From the NCBI GenBank assembly GCA_029449245.1, contig JANATF010000005.1, positions 2,897,598-2,961,597 on the forward strand: 64,000 nt of DNA, given 5' to 3'. The DNA is from Mortierella alpina. Lineage: Eukaryota; Mortierellomycota; Mortierellomycetes; Mortierellales; Mortierellaceae. This document shows positions 34,160 to 46,578 of this stretch, piece by piece. The notes beneath the pieces were generated by a model that worked only from the letters and a program-made list of their open reading frames with translations, had not been told where the DNA came from and did not search any database. The translations under genes and the position numbers were made by a program. Position 1 is the first letter of the stretch, and each line of letters begins with the position of its first letter.

Positions 34160-35794
34160 ATGCCCTCGGAAACGCTGCCACCTGCCCCCGAGCTCTTCTC
34201 TCGCTGGGGCGCCTTCCAGACCTGGTGGGGCCGGACCAACAAGGAGCAGGCTCAGATCGCAGAGGCCAGACTGCTCTCGCGCCTCCAGTTCTTTTCCTTC
34301 AAAGGCGTCGCCTCCTCCAGTGCCGACAGCAACGCCACCGTCGCTCGCGTCGGACTCGTCCCTCTCTCCGGCAAAAACAGACATATCAACACCCTTGTCA
34401 TCCACCAAAACTCGAGCCCCTCTTCCGTCGACACCTCCAAGGCAGCCGTAGACAGCAAGGACCAGGAGACGGACGACCAGGGCCGCACGCCCATCGCACA
34501 GACACGCCTCGACATGAAGACTGCAACCGACAACGACTCCATGGTGTCCCCACCGGCACCTGGCGAACGTGCCATCGTTGTCTGCCACGGCTATGGTGCT
34601 GGACTGGCTTTCTTCTTTCGCAACTACCTCAGTCTCAGCCAGATCCCAAACTCAAAGATCTACGCCATAGACTGGCTTGGGATGGGAGGCAGTTCGCGGC
34701 CTGATTTCAAATTCAAACATACATCCAAGACGTCCGTGAAGGACGTTGTCCGAGCCTCGGAGGACTTTTTCATCGAGGGACTGGAGGAGTGGCGCCAGAT
34801 CCAGCAGATTGAAAAGATGGTGCTCGTGGGCCACTCTCTCGGCGGATACTTGTCCACAGCATATGCACTAAAGTACCCAGAGCGTGTCGAAAAGTTGATC
34901 CTTGTCAGTCCAGGTACGGATGGCGCTTGTCTCTTTCTTTTTCTGTAATGATGTACGAGAGCTTCTATATGCTAGCAATGTTCCGCTTTTCGAATAGTTG
35001 GCATCCCCGAGAACCCAGAGGCGCAAAAGGCCCCATTGCCCCGACCGCCTTCACAGGATGCATCGAATGGCATTGCAGACAGTGAAGAGACTCGTGCACC
35101 ACAGCAGCAAGCAGCCCGACCACCACCCTCAACACTCATCAGAAGACTAGCTCTCGGTGCATGGGAGCGCAACATCACCCCACAGTCCATCATGAGGTTT
35201 ACTGGACCGTTCGGCCCCTCACTCGTTGCAGCGTACACGTCCCGTCGCTTTGCGTATCTTGAAGAGGATGAGCAGCGCGTAAGTCCAACAGATCATTCTT
35301 TTGAATCATACTACTTGATATTAGGTTTAGTGCGACTCACACGGTGCCCTATTTTCTCGTCTTTCTCGTCACCTCAAAGGACCTGAACAACTACATCTAC
35401 CACATTTCATCAAAAAGCGGAAGCGGCGAATATGCCCTGGCGACGATACTGGCACCTGGAGCTTATGCACGATGGCCACTCATGGATCGCCTAAAGGATG
35501 TATCCGTGCCCACAGTCTTCTTATGTAAGTACCACGTTACTCTCTATCTCTATCAGAGATATCACCAGGGAACTGAGATGAGTTTTCTCTAATAACATCC
35601 AATGTCGATTAGATGGCGAGAGCGACTGGATGGACTACAGGGCCGCTGAAAAAGCAAGAAAGACGATGAAGGTGCCAACAGCCTTGTGGCATGTTCCCAA
35701 TGCTGGCCATCATCTCTACCTGGACAACCCCCCTGCGTTCGACAAGGAGATTCTGAAGGCCATTACTCATCCTTGGGAGACCGAGGCCAAGTGA
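34160..35794 (+). CDS. ABHD4/ABHD5 (CGI-58)-family alpha/beta-hydrolase, CLD1/ICT1-like
   Basis: Four exons join in frame (34160-34913, 34998-35278, 35380-35524, 35613-35794), giving 453 residues. The fold is clear: IVVCHGYGAGLAFFFRNY (oxyanion hole), IYAIDWLGMGGSSRP, and nucleophile elbow VLVGHSLGGYLSTAYAL with Ser near residue 226. The C-terminal HHLYLDNP contains both the catalytic His and the HxxxxD acyltransferase-type motif of this family. Members act on phospholipids: yeast Cld1 removes an acyl chain from cardiolipin, and Ict1 and ABHD5 relate to lysophosphatidic acid acylation and lipolysis. The presence of Ser rather than the Asn of ABHD5 predicts a working hydrolase. A Ser/Thr/Asp-rich insert lies between about residues 80 and 130. 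An AATAAA signal follows the stop at about 35799. Confidence 0.88.
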
Positions 35795-35837
35795 ACGAAT
35801 AAATTGCATTGTCAATAGATACCTAAAAACTACTGTC

Positions 35838-37545
35838 CTACTCAAGCTGGCTCTCATAGCTTGTGATGACACGTTCCATATACTGATTGACAGTGGCATC
35901 GAGCCATGCCAGATGCTGCAGCTCTGTCCACCAGGAAGAGGGTATTCCTTGATCCAGCCCAAAGCGAGCGCCCAGCAAGGATCCCATGACAGCCGCATTG
36001 GTGTCGGCATCTCCCGCCTCGAGAGTGACCTGTTCCATGAGACCGCGGAACAGTCCCTCAGGGCCGTTGTATTCAGGGGCAGTCGGAGCTGGGTCTACTT
36101 TTCGGGTCGCTCCATAGTATGCTGCACCGATGCACTTGAAAGCATACCCCATACCTGAAGCACTTCCCAGGTTGAGCTGAGCGAGGTTTTGAGGGAAGCA
36201 ATAGTCTTCCAGCTCTTTGGTCCACTTTTCCTGAAAGTGTCGTGGGCCATCGTCCAAGGGGACGAGATCCGTCTCCTGCAACAAAAACTTGTAATCCGCG
36301 ACGACAGACCGCGCCAGCCAGCCAGCCGCCTCGTCCTCGCCAACGTGGTCGATTCCAGCCCAACCAATGCTTGGGCGGAGTGATACCTGAGGACGATTTG
36401 CATTCAACGCCGTTGGGCTCCGATGCCTCACGTAATCCTTGCTGGAGCCTCCACTCTTGGCCTTTAATGCCTTGTAGTCCTTGGGTGTGAACGTGGCGGC
36501 CTGTGCGGCGTTGGCCAGAGTCGGGTCGTCGTTCATACCGCGCCGCAGATAAGAGAGAAGTTCCTGACGATACTGCGCTTGATTCAGTTCTGGGTTCCAA
36601 ATGCGGGCTTTGTCGTCGGCAGCATTGTGACCGCCTCCTCGAAGATATCGAGAAATAAGGACAGACGAGACCAAGGCAGAAACCACGGATCTGGGGTCAG
36701 CATGGGTCGTTTTCGCCGCAGCCAAGGTGTTTTCGACTACGCGAGGTTCATCCCAGAAGTGCTCGATCCCAAGCACTGCTGTGCGCATCACGGCTCCATT
36801 GGGTGCCAGATTGCGGTCCGAAGCGTCCCAGACCTACAGCGGAAGCGGGGATACGTGGATCAGTTGACCATCCTTTTTCACAATACAAGACGATGAATAC
36901 CCAGTCTCACACGCCGTACCTGGAAGGCTGCTGTATGGGGGTCCTGTGAGAAGAGTGGGTGGCTCATGACTCTGCCCACCGTGAAGCCTAGTCCACGCCC
37001 GGGTTCGGTCCCAATTTCGGGTATGCCATATCTTTCCCACTCGAGCAGTTTCTGCGCAAAGTTGGTTGGATGCAGGTGTCCGTCGTTCGTCTGGTCGAGG
37101 GACTGGAGGATAACCAGCATCTGATCGGTATCGTCTGTGAAGTCGTTTCTGTCGGTCATAAGTCTATGGTGGTCCTCCCATACAGGGTAGCTGTAGATGC
37201 CGGACAGCGTGAGTCGTCTAGTCATGTTGGTTGATGAGCATCGGTTTTTTGAAGGGTGCATCAGGAATGGTCTCTTACCCTGGGTCTCTTCCAAAGGCGA
37301 TGGGCCCGTTTCCGTACACTTCAATGGCAGTTTTCTTTGACATGAACTCTGTGGCCAGACCATAGGCGTCCCCTACCGCGTTGCCTGGATTTCATGTAAA
37401 AGCAGGTAAGCTCTCGGTGCATTGGGTGCCCGAGCAAACAAGTCATTGGAGTGCAGTGACAGAAGAAATGTTGCTCACCAATCAGACATCCTCGGATGCG
37501 GTCTTTGAGTTGCTGCGTCGTGAGTGTGGAGCGCAAGGAGGTCAT
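35838..37545 (-). CDS. ADP-ribosylglycohydrolase family protein (ARH/DraG type)
   Basis: Four exons join in frame (37545-37479, 37384-37279, 37217-36920, 36833-35838), giving 488 residues. The family removes ADP-ribose from proteins or other acceptors using two metal ions. Metal-binding motifs are visible: N-terminal RGCLIGGNAVGDAYGLATEF, then DFTDDTDQMLVILQSL, and the C-terminal EAGDADTNAAVMGSLLGARFG. The length is above bacterial DraG (about 300) because of an insert around residues 240-330 that includes FTPKDYKALKAKSGGSSKD. No targeting signal is seen. Its 3' end faces the ABHD gene with only 43 bases between stops, and its start is divergent from the cyclin gene, 216 bases away. Confidence 0.88.
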
Positions 37546-37761
37546 TGTGATGCTCGAGAGAAGTGAAAGAAGCGAACGCTAAAAATGTGACAGCGAGCGG
37601 AGTCTTTTTGAAAAAAAAAATTGGCTTTCGTTGTCCCTTTGCATTCTTTGTCCACTCCTCTCCTCCCTGTCCTCCACACATTCCTCCCTGGCCCCAACGC
37701 ACATTCCTCTCTCCCAAATCCTCCACCACGCACACTCTCACCCACGGCAGCTACTCTTATC
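37546..37761. promoter_or_regulatory. Compact divergent promoter, ADP-ribosylglycohydrolase and cyclin
   Basis: 216 bases between opposite start codons. The cyclin-proximal half is pyrimidine-rich (CTCCTCCCTGTCC, CTCTCTCCC). Confidence 0.5.
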
Positions 37762-39345
37762 ATGGCAACGAAGCAACGCAGGCGGAAGCAGTCGAGGCGA
37801 GAACAGTCAAAGTCTGACAAGAACAGGGTCCTCATGGCCGACACCACTGTAAGCAGAGGCTCACACATCCACACCCGAGTGAGTAGCAGACACCCTCCCT
37901 GTGCAGTTGTCCGTTCGGCTCACCTCTCTCTCCTATTCTCTACTGCATAGTACTCGGAGCCACTCAGAGAGTACACCTCGTTCCTGGACCACCTCAAGAG
38001 CCATGGCTACGCCCGCGACGAATTCACTCGCATCCCGCTGAATTTAATCGGTAGAGCAAGCTGGACCAGTGGACCAGAACACAACAAAGAATGCAAGATA
38101 GAGGACGGCGCATTAGTCACTTGTACTCACCCTCGATGTCTTTCTTCTCTCACTCTGTCTGTGTGTGTAGACCTTGCTGCAGCTATTATAACATCCATGA
38201 TCACTGGAAGGGAGTTGTCATTGTTTGGCGACTCTGCTAATGAACAACCCACTGGACTGCACCACCACCTGAGCCCTGAACAACAGCCAGCTGACAACAC
38301 ACTGGGCGAGGACTCTGATGACTCTGATGTTTATAATTTCATCCAGCGTATGCTCAAGCGAACTCAGCTCTCTTGTACGACACTCATCCTGGCCTTAGTC
38401 TACATTGACCGGTTCAAGGCTAGGGTGGCTCAGACCCTGAAACGAAGGACGCGGCTGGACCAAGGCCCCGACTATGACCAAATGTTTTCAACCTCGATCA
38501 TGCTACAGCACACCTCGTCCCACCAGAGCACGGATGGCTCAGTCCACCATGCAGACAGTACCTGCTGCTCGTCCTCCGCCTCACACTCCCCCTCCACCAA
38601 CTCGACCTATACCCAGCAGAGCACCGGCAGCGCTTCAAGCAATTCTAGAAGCAGCCCCAGATCAGGGCCGGAGCCTTGGTGCAGCATCTCTCTCTTTTTG
38701 ACCGCAGTCATTTGTGCAGACAAGTATCTCTTTGATGCGACGTATTCGAATGCTGAATGGGCCGATTTTACAAAGGGCCAATATACGACACGGACGTTAA
38801 ACGACCTGGAGCGACGATTCCTTGGGCATCTGCAGTACAAGCTCTATGTCAGCGAGCCCGAGTTTGACGGATTTCTATCCTATCTGGAGGTGGTGCTGGC
38901 GCTCAAGCAAGTCTGGGGTCGCGGACTGATCACGTTCTCCTACAGCGATGTGCGAATCTTGACGCAGCAGCTCATGCCCTCCTATGCTGGCCGGCTTCAT
39001 TTCAGGACACTCCAGGGTGATATGATGCTGGTCGTTTGGCAGGTGATGTCGACCCTCGCACGGGTGTACTTGACCGTTGTTGGAACCTTTATGCTTGCTG
39101 CCGCTAGTTATGCGGCCGTTATGGAACTGTCGGCTTTGGGTTCACTGGCGACCATGGATGCGGCGATGCCTTCACCGTCTCCCATGCCCGCGCGTGCACT
39201 CGTTTTGGACGCCTTGGACTCGCTGCTGCCACGCATGGCGACCGAGGCACTGGCGACACATCCCCCTTGTTGCACAGACCAAATACTCATGTTCTCCACG
39301 CATAGCACAGGCGACAACCAACAGCACAGTTTGACCTTTGTTTAA
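37762..39345 (+). CDS. PHO80/PCL-like cyclin
   Basis: Three exons join in frame (37762-37848, 37951-38050, 38171-39345), giving 453 residues. The cyclin box is seen in two parts. The first runs from VYNFIQRMLKRTQLSCTTLI to LALVYIDRFKARV. The second has SLFLTAVICADKYLFDATYS, AEWADFTKGQYTTRTLNDLE and RRFLGHLQYKLYVSEPEFDG. The DKYLFDATYSN and LNDLERRFL elements are typical of fungal Pho80/Pcl-type cyclins, which activate Pho85-like kinases in phosphate, glycogen and cell-cycle control. A Ser/Thr/His-rich loop of about 80 residues separates the two parts of the cyclin box, longer than usual. The N-terminus is strongly basic (KQRRRKQSRREQSKSDKNR), a possible nuclear signal. Confidence 0.8.
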
Positions 39346-39730
39346 AATAAAGTGCCATGCTTTTCTGCCGCAGTCGTGTAATGCGTTTGAGTGTCGGGGT
39401 GCATCCATCCCAAGTTTGATCGCAGAGGGGACGTGCACACAAAAGCATTCCAACATTCCTTCGTTCCAAAATTCTTCGTCATTGCCTCCAATCGCGGTTG
39501 GATAAGATGCAGAATCAAGGCTCGACCGAGTATCTGTGAGTGAACACCTCATTTCAGCTTGTCAGCAGGATCAGAGATATGCAACATGAACCCAATTCTC
39601 GCAAAAGCGCGAATATAATGAGTAAACAGTCGGAGAATTGAAGAAGCCAAACGTCTATGTAATTCTCTACAGCGCTCGCTTTTCTAGAAAACCAAAAAGA
39701 GATATCCATAAGATCGAAGTTCAAGGAGGG
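39346..39730. other. Convergent spacer, cyclin and WD40 gene
   Basis: 385 bases between the two 3' ends. AATAAAG follows the cyclin stop directly at about 39346. No gene is seen. Confidence 0.5.
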
Positions 39731-42234
39731 TTAGCTTATGACCATATTCCAAGGCAGGTTCATTCTCGAAGTAGAGAGAGCAAGTATCCTCAGCCAGCAC
39801 GTACCATCGTAGTACCAAGTGCGGACAGTCCTGTCGTCACTGGAGCTGACAAACATGCTCTGTTTAGGAGACCAGACAGCGTTATAGACCATGGCCTCAT
39901 GGCCTTGCAGCTTTTGCAGGATGTCCCCGGACTCCTGGTCCCAAATATATACCAGGCCATCTTCAGATCCTCCGACAAGCAGTGAGTTATGAGCGAATCC
40001 TGCACGAATGAAGTTCTTGGATGTATTTTGGTGGCCTTTGAGTTTCCGGAGTGGGCGTGTCTATTAGAATATTCAGAATAGAAAATTAAGAGGTGCACAC
40101 GAGAGCGTAGCCGATGCGGTGAGTAATATATACACACACGCGTTTAGGATACAAGACGATAGTACAGTCAGTATGCAAGTAAGCGCGCATGCATACCATG
40201 CGCACATCCCATAGACGATTGGAGTTGTCCTTAGAACTGCTCAAAAGTAAGGTGCCATTGGAGTTCATTGCGACAGACGTGACCTCGCCCAGGTGCGATG
40301 TGATGGTCCTGACGCACACGCCAGAGACCAGATCCCAAAACTTGATGGTGTTGTCCTTTGATCCGCTCACCACGAGGTTGCCAATCGGGTTTAGAATAAC
40401 TTTGGACACCGCGAGTTGATGGCCGCTAAAGGTTTTGACGACCTGCCCAGTTGTCAGGTCATGAAGTCTCACAATCTTGTCGTAGCCACCCGAGACGACA
40501 TGATTCTATGGACATCGTTGAGTGAGACGAGAGGGAGAGAGGTGTGTGAGTGAGTGAAAAGTGGGAAATAGCGCTTGAGTGATGGAGCGGTGGGTGGATT
40601 AGGACCATTTTCGCCAACACTTTCTCTACAATTTTGTCCACTCGCGTCACAGTGTTCGTTGACTTACACTCGTGGGGTGGTATTTCACAGTGTAGACATC
40701 ACCAGAATGGCCTCCGAGCGTCGCACGGCAGGACGCCTTGCTGCCTTTAATATCCCATATCTTGACTGTAGAGTCGCCGCTAGCGCTCGCCACAGTTGTC
40801 CCCGCATCGTTAGAGGACACATCCCAGATTCTGGAAGAGTGGCCTTCGAGAATATGAAGACATTTGCCTGTTTCTGTATCCCAGACGCGAAGAGTGTTGT
40901 CGCTAGAGCCATGCAAAAAAAAAAGAAGGTCGCTTTAGCCATTTTTCGGGCGGGAATAGCTCGAGATGGGCTAGTGGGAACTCGTAGCAGAGGGTTGCCT
41001 ATACCTTGATCCTGAGATGATGGAGCGCCCTTCGCTGCCTACAAACTCTGCGCACTTTACATTCCCACGGTGCCCGTGCATGACTGTGCGAGTCGCGTTC
41101 GGAATCACAAAGGGCGAAAAGTCCTCAAGTAATGTCTCGACGATAGGCGAGATCCGAGGGTGATATCTAGATACTTCAATCTGGTATGCGACAGCCTGTC
41201 GGAGCAAGTTTAACAGGCGGTTCGGGGGCACGTAGACCGATCCTAATGATCAAATGTAAGCCAAAAGTGGAATGAGTGCAGCAGAGTCAATAGGCGTTTT
41301 TCTTTTTCAAAGGTCCTGGACTACTTCACTTTTCGAACTCACCGTCCTTGACAGAGTTCTCGACCTCCAGCATGCTTTGGAACTGCTCTATCAGCTTGTC
41401 CCGCCCTTGAGCGATTCCTTCCCAGTTTTTGAAAGACGGTGCATCATGGATGGATTTTGTGGTGAGAAGATAGCAGAGGTCTTTGAACTCGATTGGTGTC
41501 TTTTGATGCTGCTCTAACGGCTTCAGACGCTTCTGTAGAAAAGTGAAAGCCTGTGGGGTTGTGAAAAATCAACAAAAGCCTGTGAGTAACGACTGGCGGC
41601 CCTTTTTGACCCCAGCTTTGATGCAGTTCATGGGAAGAGGGAGAAAAGAGATTTCAGCCTTCCTGCATGATACCTTCTGCATTTCCCGATGCTCGATGTA
41701 TTCCAGATACTGTTGCTTGTAGACCGCAAAGAGAAAGCTTTTCTGGTTCTTGAAGAGCGGCTTTGAGCAGATCTTGTCTACCTCAGCCCACTCACCGTCT
41801 AAGGCGCAGGAGGAGAATGGCGGTTAGGAGGGCTGGTTGAATAGGATTCTAGGAGGGTTCGATCTCTAACAAGGTGGCATACCGAGAATGGCCTTTTTTA
41901 AGCGGCGCGTTTCGTGCGTGTTTTCCTCCCGCTCGTGCCATTTGACGTTGGATTCATCTTGGATAGTCATCTGGGAAGCATTGTAGCCTTCGTCGCTGAG
42001 GTACTGCATAATCATCCGGATGATATCCTACAGGGTCGGAGTAGAGACATGGGTGAAAGGCAGTTCGCGTGAGTGGTAGGGTAACAGCCATACGCGAACG
42101 GTATTCTAGTCTCTGGGGTCAGTGGATCCAACCTCGCGAATATGTGGATCATGCGGGTTGAAGATGTCCTCCGTGGGTCGTATCCTGTTGACGTTCATTC
42201 CAACGTGGTTATGGGTTGCAGCCATGGCCGGCAT
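39731..42234 (-). CDS. LisH-CTLH-WD40 repeat protein (WDR26/GID7-like architecture)
   Basis: A many-exon gene read right to left. The first exon (from 42234 or 42225) encodes NVNRIRPTEDIFNPHDPHIR. Next comes a LisH motif (DIIRMIMQYLSDEGYNASQM), a CTLH/CRA-like helical part (KAILDGEWAEVDKICSKPLF, YLEYIEHREMQKAFTFLQKR, LKPLEQHQ) and PPNRLLNLLRQAVAYQIEVS. WD40 repeats follow (DNTLRVWDTETGKCLHILEG, DSTVKIWD, DNTIKFWDLVSGVCVRTI, DNSNRLWDVRM, DGLVYIWDQESGDILQKLQG, DDRTVRTWYYD). The same order of domains occurs in WDR26/Gid7, scaffold of the GID/CTLH ubiquitin ligase, but the repeats differ enough that orthology is not claimed. The 3' end is uncertain: reading through gives a stop at 39731-39733, but GTACGTG near 39805 could be a last donor site. 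Confidence 0.75.
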
Positions 42235-42863
42235 TCTATCGTGATGATTTCCAAGAAAAAAAAAGACTCCAATGTCAATGCGAGGTTCGTTTCTAAGGTC
42301 CAGAATTGCGAGGACAACAGCCTACGCGCCAATGAATTGCCATAGCTTACACGCGCTTGCTGGGCTCGGTGCTGTCGTGCGTGTCGCTCAAGTCGAGGCT
42401 GCTGAGGGAGGAGACGACCTGCGCGATGGAGCTGTGGCTGGGCTGGTCGCTGTCGTGTGTTGTCATGAGGGCCGCGTCGAGGGGGATTGTCTGGTGGCCG
42501 TGGGGGAGTGTGCAGTGCCGTGGATGGAGAAGAGCGACGACGGTATCGTATCGCTGGTGATGGCGAAGGAGCGGGCGATCAGCAGAGAAGGGATCGAATG
42601 GGGGAATCGCAGCGCAAGTCCGCTGCGTTGCACAAGTCACGAGCGAGAGAGAGTGCTGGAGAGCTAGCGGGAGGCATAAAAAGCTTTTTTCTCGTCTTTT
42701 TTTGTCGTTCGACACTTCGACACCGGCCTGCGACAACCCTCGACGCTCTTGGCTCCAGCGCGACACACCAGCAACTCCGTCGCCAGTCTCCCGCGACCGG
42801 CACCTCCATCTCCTGCTCGCGTCTGGCGCACGTCCATCTTCAGGAGCTGCACCCGACCCAAGG
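42235..42863. promoter_or_regulatory. Divergent promoter, WD40 gene and WDR24
   Basis: 629 bases between opposite starts. No specific element was recognised. Confidence 0.4.
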
Positions 42864-45800
42864 ATGAACAGGGACATGCTCAAGCTACGGAAGGATCCAA
42901 CCATCCCGCCATCCGCCGCCACCGTCACCACCTCCACTACAACCGCGTTCCCCGTCTCGCCTCGGCGCGGCGCTTCTGCAGGAGATACCAGACCCGGCGC
43001 TGCCCGCCCGCGCTCTTCGCCAAAAACCGCAAGACCCGCCAATCCAGGGTCATTAAGCTCAGGCGCATCAGCCTCTTCCATGGCATCCAACCAAGCCTCG
43101 TCCAACGCAGCAACCGCAATGAGCATGCCACAAGGTACTGTGGGTCCTGTCACCACAGGAGGCTCTGCAGGAGGCTCTGGCTCGGCTGGAACAGGGGCCG
43201 GGACCGGGACCGGGGCATTTTCTGGAGGTCTATTAGGCTCAGGAAATATGCAGCCCCAGCAACCCGCGACTACAACGCGGCAGGGCAAAACCACAGACTC
43301 GTTCAAGTTTGACACGAATGGTGCACTCTGGGCTCTTTCGGCATCCCCCGATTTTTCTATGGTGGCTGTTGTTGGTCGTGACGGTAAGTGGCTATGGGTG
43401 AACACACGTCTTTGCTCTTTTATTCGACAAAGTTGCAGTAGAGCGCGGGATCAAAGAGGCGAGCACAGCAGATTCTCAGATTCTAACGCCTATTTCTATC
43501 CGCATGGCATCCGCACTGCATAGTTCTAAAGATTCTGAGTGTCACGGACTCTGGTGCAGAGGAAACAATCAACCTAAAGACTGTCGGCATCCGCAACAAC
43601 TTTGCAGGAAGCATGGATGTCAAATGGGGGCCAATGATAGGTATTAATACTGTTCATCTCAACTCGCTTGCATTCTATCGCTAAAGGACTCGAAACGGTT
43701 GCTTGTGCCTGCATGCATATCCCAATACGAAACTGACTGTTTCTCTGTCCAGGGCGAGACGCAAAGATTGCCACGATCGGCACAAATGGCCCTATCGTCA
43801 TCTGGGACATCGGGACCCACAATAAGATCGGTATGTAGATTTTTTTGAGATTCGCCAAGGCTGATATTGCCGTGAAGCCCATGGGGGATGCCCTTCATTT
43901 TTAATAATCGAGGTGCCTCTTGATGGTTAGATCGTACTATCAAGGAACATACGCGATCCGTGAACCGGATATGCTTCTCGCCTCAGGATCCCAATATGCT
44001 CTTGAGCGCATCCTCGGACTCGACTGTGCGACTTTGGGTAAGTGTTTTTATAGACGGTATAGACGGTATAGCCGGTTGTTCGTGTACCTAGTGCCAATGA
44101 CCATTACCGCGCATGCCCTTGACCAATGTGCCGATGCTCCTCGTTCTCATAGGATTTACGAGCCCGTGATAAGACGGGCTTGGTCATGGAAACAAAGGAT
44201 ATTGTCAGAGAGGTCCAGTTCAACCCCGTGTCCATGCATGACATTGTGGCAGGCTACGAAAGCGGAAACATCCAGGTACGACATCCTTGAGGCCTACAGA
44301 AACTACGTTCCTTTATATTTTACCTTCTTGCTAAGCAAAAATGTCATCCTCCTTATCTAGCGATGGGATTTGCGGAATTTGAGCGTCAGTGAAAAGAAGT
44401 TTATGGCACACATGGGATTCGTTACTTCCTTGGACTATCATCCAAATGGGCGCTTCCTGGCGAGTGGTGGCCGTGATAGAACCATCAAGGTATAAACAGC
44501 AAAGCAGCTTAACAAGCGTTTACAAAGTTGCTGTCTAGTGTGACGGACATGCTCGTTAATAACCATATGTATCATGGCCGATAGGTATGGGACATGGAGG
44601 ACGAGAAGCGGCGCGAGATCCACACCATACCCACCATTCAATACACGTCCAAAGTTCAGTGGCGACCGAACAAGCCCTATCACCTCGCAGCCAGTTTCAA
44701 GGATGAATCCATCGTGCAAGTATTTGATGTGAGGCGGCCCTACGTGCCACTGCACGTCATCTCGCAGCACGATAAGGACGCGACATCGATCCTGTGGAGA
44801 GACACGGACGTGCTTTGGTCAGTGTCCAAGGACAAGACTTTTACCTCGACACATATCAAAGGCCAAGCACTGTCCTCTGATCTCCTTCCAAGCGGGAAGG
44901 CTGCAATGAATTGTTATGGACAGCTGGCATTCACGGTGGCTGCAAAGGGCGGTTCCGACTCTTTTGAAAGAGACCTGGTGCCGAGACCCGGCCGGCCTGC
45001 AGCGAAATCGGTAGCATTGGATGGGTCTCAAGAGGCAAGTCCCGTTGGAGCAATTGCGGCCGATGCAAGTGGTTGTCACAAAAGTCCTTTACCATCTAAC
45101 ACACTTGTTGTGCGTTATACTATGAATTAGGCCACCGTTTACCGCACCAGACAACGAGGAGGTGTCTTTGACAGTGAGCTGTTCAACCACGAGGCTTTTA
45201 TTTACTGTGCTCAGAATTATTCTATCGAAGCTGGCAACGTCCGGGACGCGTGTGAGCACAACTCGAATATTGCATGGCAGGCGAATAGGTACCGAGATTC
45301 TCAGACATGGACGGCATTGAAGCTGTTTTACAGTGATATGGTCGAGTCGGCCTTGGTCGTTTCACAAGGTGAGAGCACTGCCTAGAGTCTCATGGAGCAT
45401 GTCATTTTACAATGCTATATCTCCGCCTATTATCTTGATTTTAACTGCCTCTCGTCACTCTTGCCGTCCATTTTGCGTCCTGGTCTTTTAGTCGATACAG
45501 CCACCTCTGAAGCATCTGTAAGTGTCCGCTGTGAGGCGCAATAGCTCCTTTGCAATTTCCTCTGCATGGGGTTCGCTTTGATAAAATGATTATTTTTGTA
45601 TTCACAGTGTTCCATTCGAATTAGCCGCAGACAAAAGCAAAGGACGAGGAGCCGCAGGACGACGATGACGACTCTGATGCATCAGAGACACGGACTGCGC
45701 GGCCAGCGGTACCTAGCTTGTTTGCGATCAAGGTCTCGGACGCGCCCGTGAAGCGCAATTGGTCTCACGACGATACGATCCGGAATCTACTCGAGTATTA

Positions 45801-46443
45801 TGCTGAGCAAGGCGAGGTCCAGATGTGTGTGACCGTGCTGCTTGTGTTGGCGGGTGAGAAGGACGTACCTGAATTCACTCGCTCCCAGCAATGGTTCGGG
45901 TCGTATATTGATCTCCTGTCAAGGTTCAAGCTATGGAGTATAGCGACGGCGGTGTCGCAAGCCTGCCAGGACCCCAGCATCCACACTATGAACCAGGACT
46001 CGACCACTATCCACACGTCTTGCTCGAGCTGCATGAAGCCCATTCTTACAAGAGCTCAGAACTCCTCAGGATTCTGGGCTTGTGATCGATGTCGCAAGGT
46101 GTTGAGTTCTTGTTCAATTTGTCACAAGACGGTCCGAGGCATTTTTACGTGGTGCACACATTGCTCCCATGGATTCCATCTGCAGCACGCTCAAGAATGG
46201 TTCTCGCAGTCTGCAGAGTGCCCGACAGGATGCGGACATCAGTGCTTCCCAGAGATGCTCAAGCTACAACAGGAGCAGGAGCAGCTGGCACTACTGCAAC
46301 AGCAGACCCCAGACGACGACACGCCCGATGACTCTATGCATCATCACCATCATCATCAGCACCATCCGCGTCCTCAGCAGGAGCAGGTCTCTCACGCTGT
46401 TTACAACCCAGTCGCGGCACTACCGTACTCTACATTTTCATGA
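42864..46443 (+). CDS. WDR24: WDR24 homologue, SEA/GATOR2 complex subunit
   Basis: WDR24 (yeast Rtc1/Sea2) is a GATOR2 subunit at the vacuole/lysosome and activates TORC1 in response to amino acids. The gene has roughly ten or more exons, starting at ATG 42864. A Ser/Ala/Gly-rich N-terminus is followed by the propeller start (FKFDTNGALWALSASPDFSM, VLKILSV, KTVGIRNNFAGSMDVKWGP). WD repeats follow (IVIWDIGTHNKI, NPVSMHDIVAGYESGNIQ, GFVTSLDYHPNGRFLASGGR, KVQWRPNKPYHLAASF, VFDVRRPYVPLHVI). The C-terminus has a RING/zinc-binding domain as in WDR24: CSSCMKPIL, CDRCRKVLSSCSICHKTVRG and CTHCSHGFHLQHAQEWFSQS, then CPTGCGHQC. The end is Gln/His-rich. Splice sites were not all resolved. Confidence 0.85.
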
Positions 46444-46578
46444 TCCTACCGTTATAAACCAAAATCTACACAACCACGCGGCATTGTCTGCTGTAACATG
46501 AGTTTATAAACAGACGGCGAACGGAAAAAACAAAGGAGGGGAAGGAGGAAATGAGGGTACGACTAGAATGTAGAGAAT
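46444..46578. terminator. Short convergent 3' region
   Basis: 135 bases between the WDR24 stop and the lysyl-tRNA synthetase stop. The 3' untranslated parts of the two genes very probably overlap. Confidence 0.5.
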
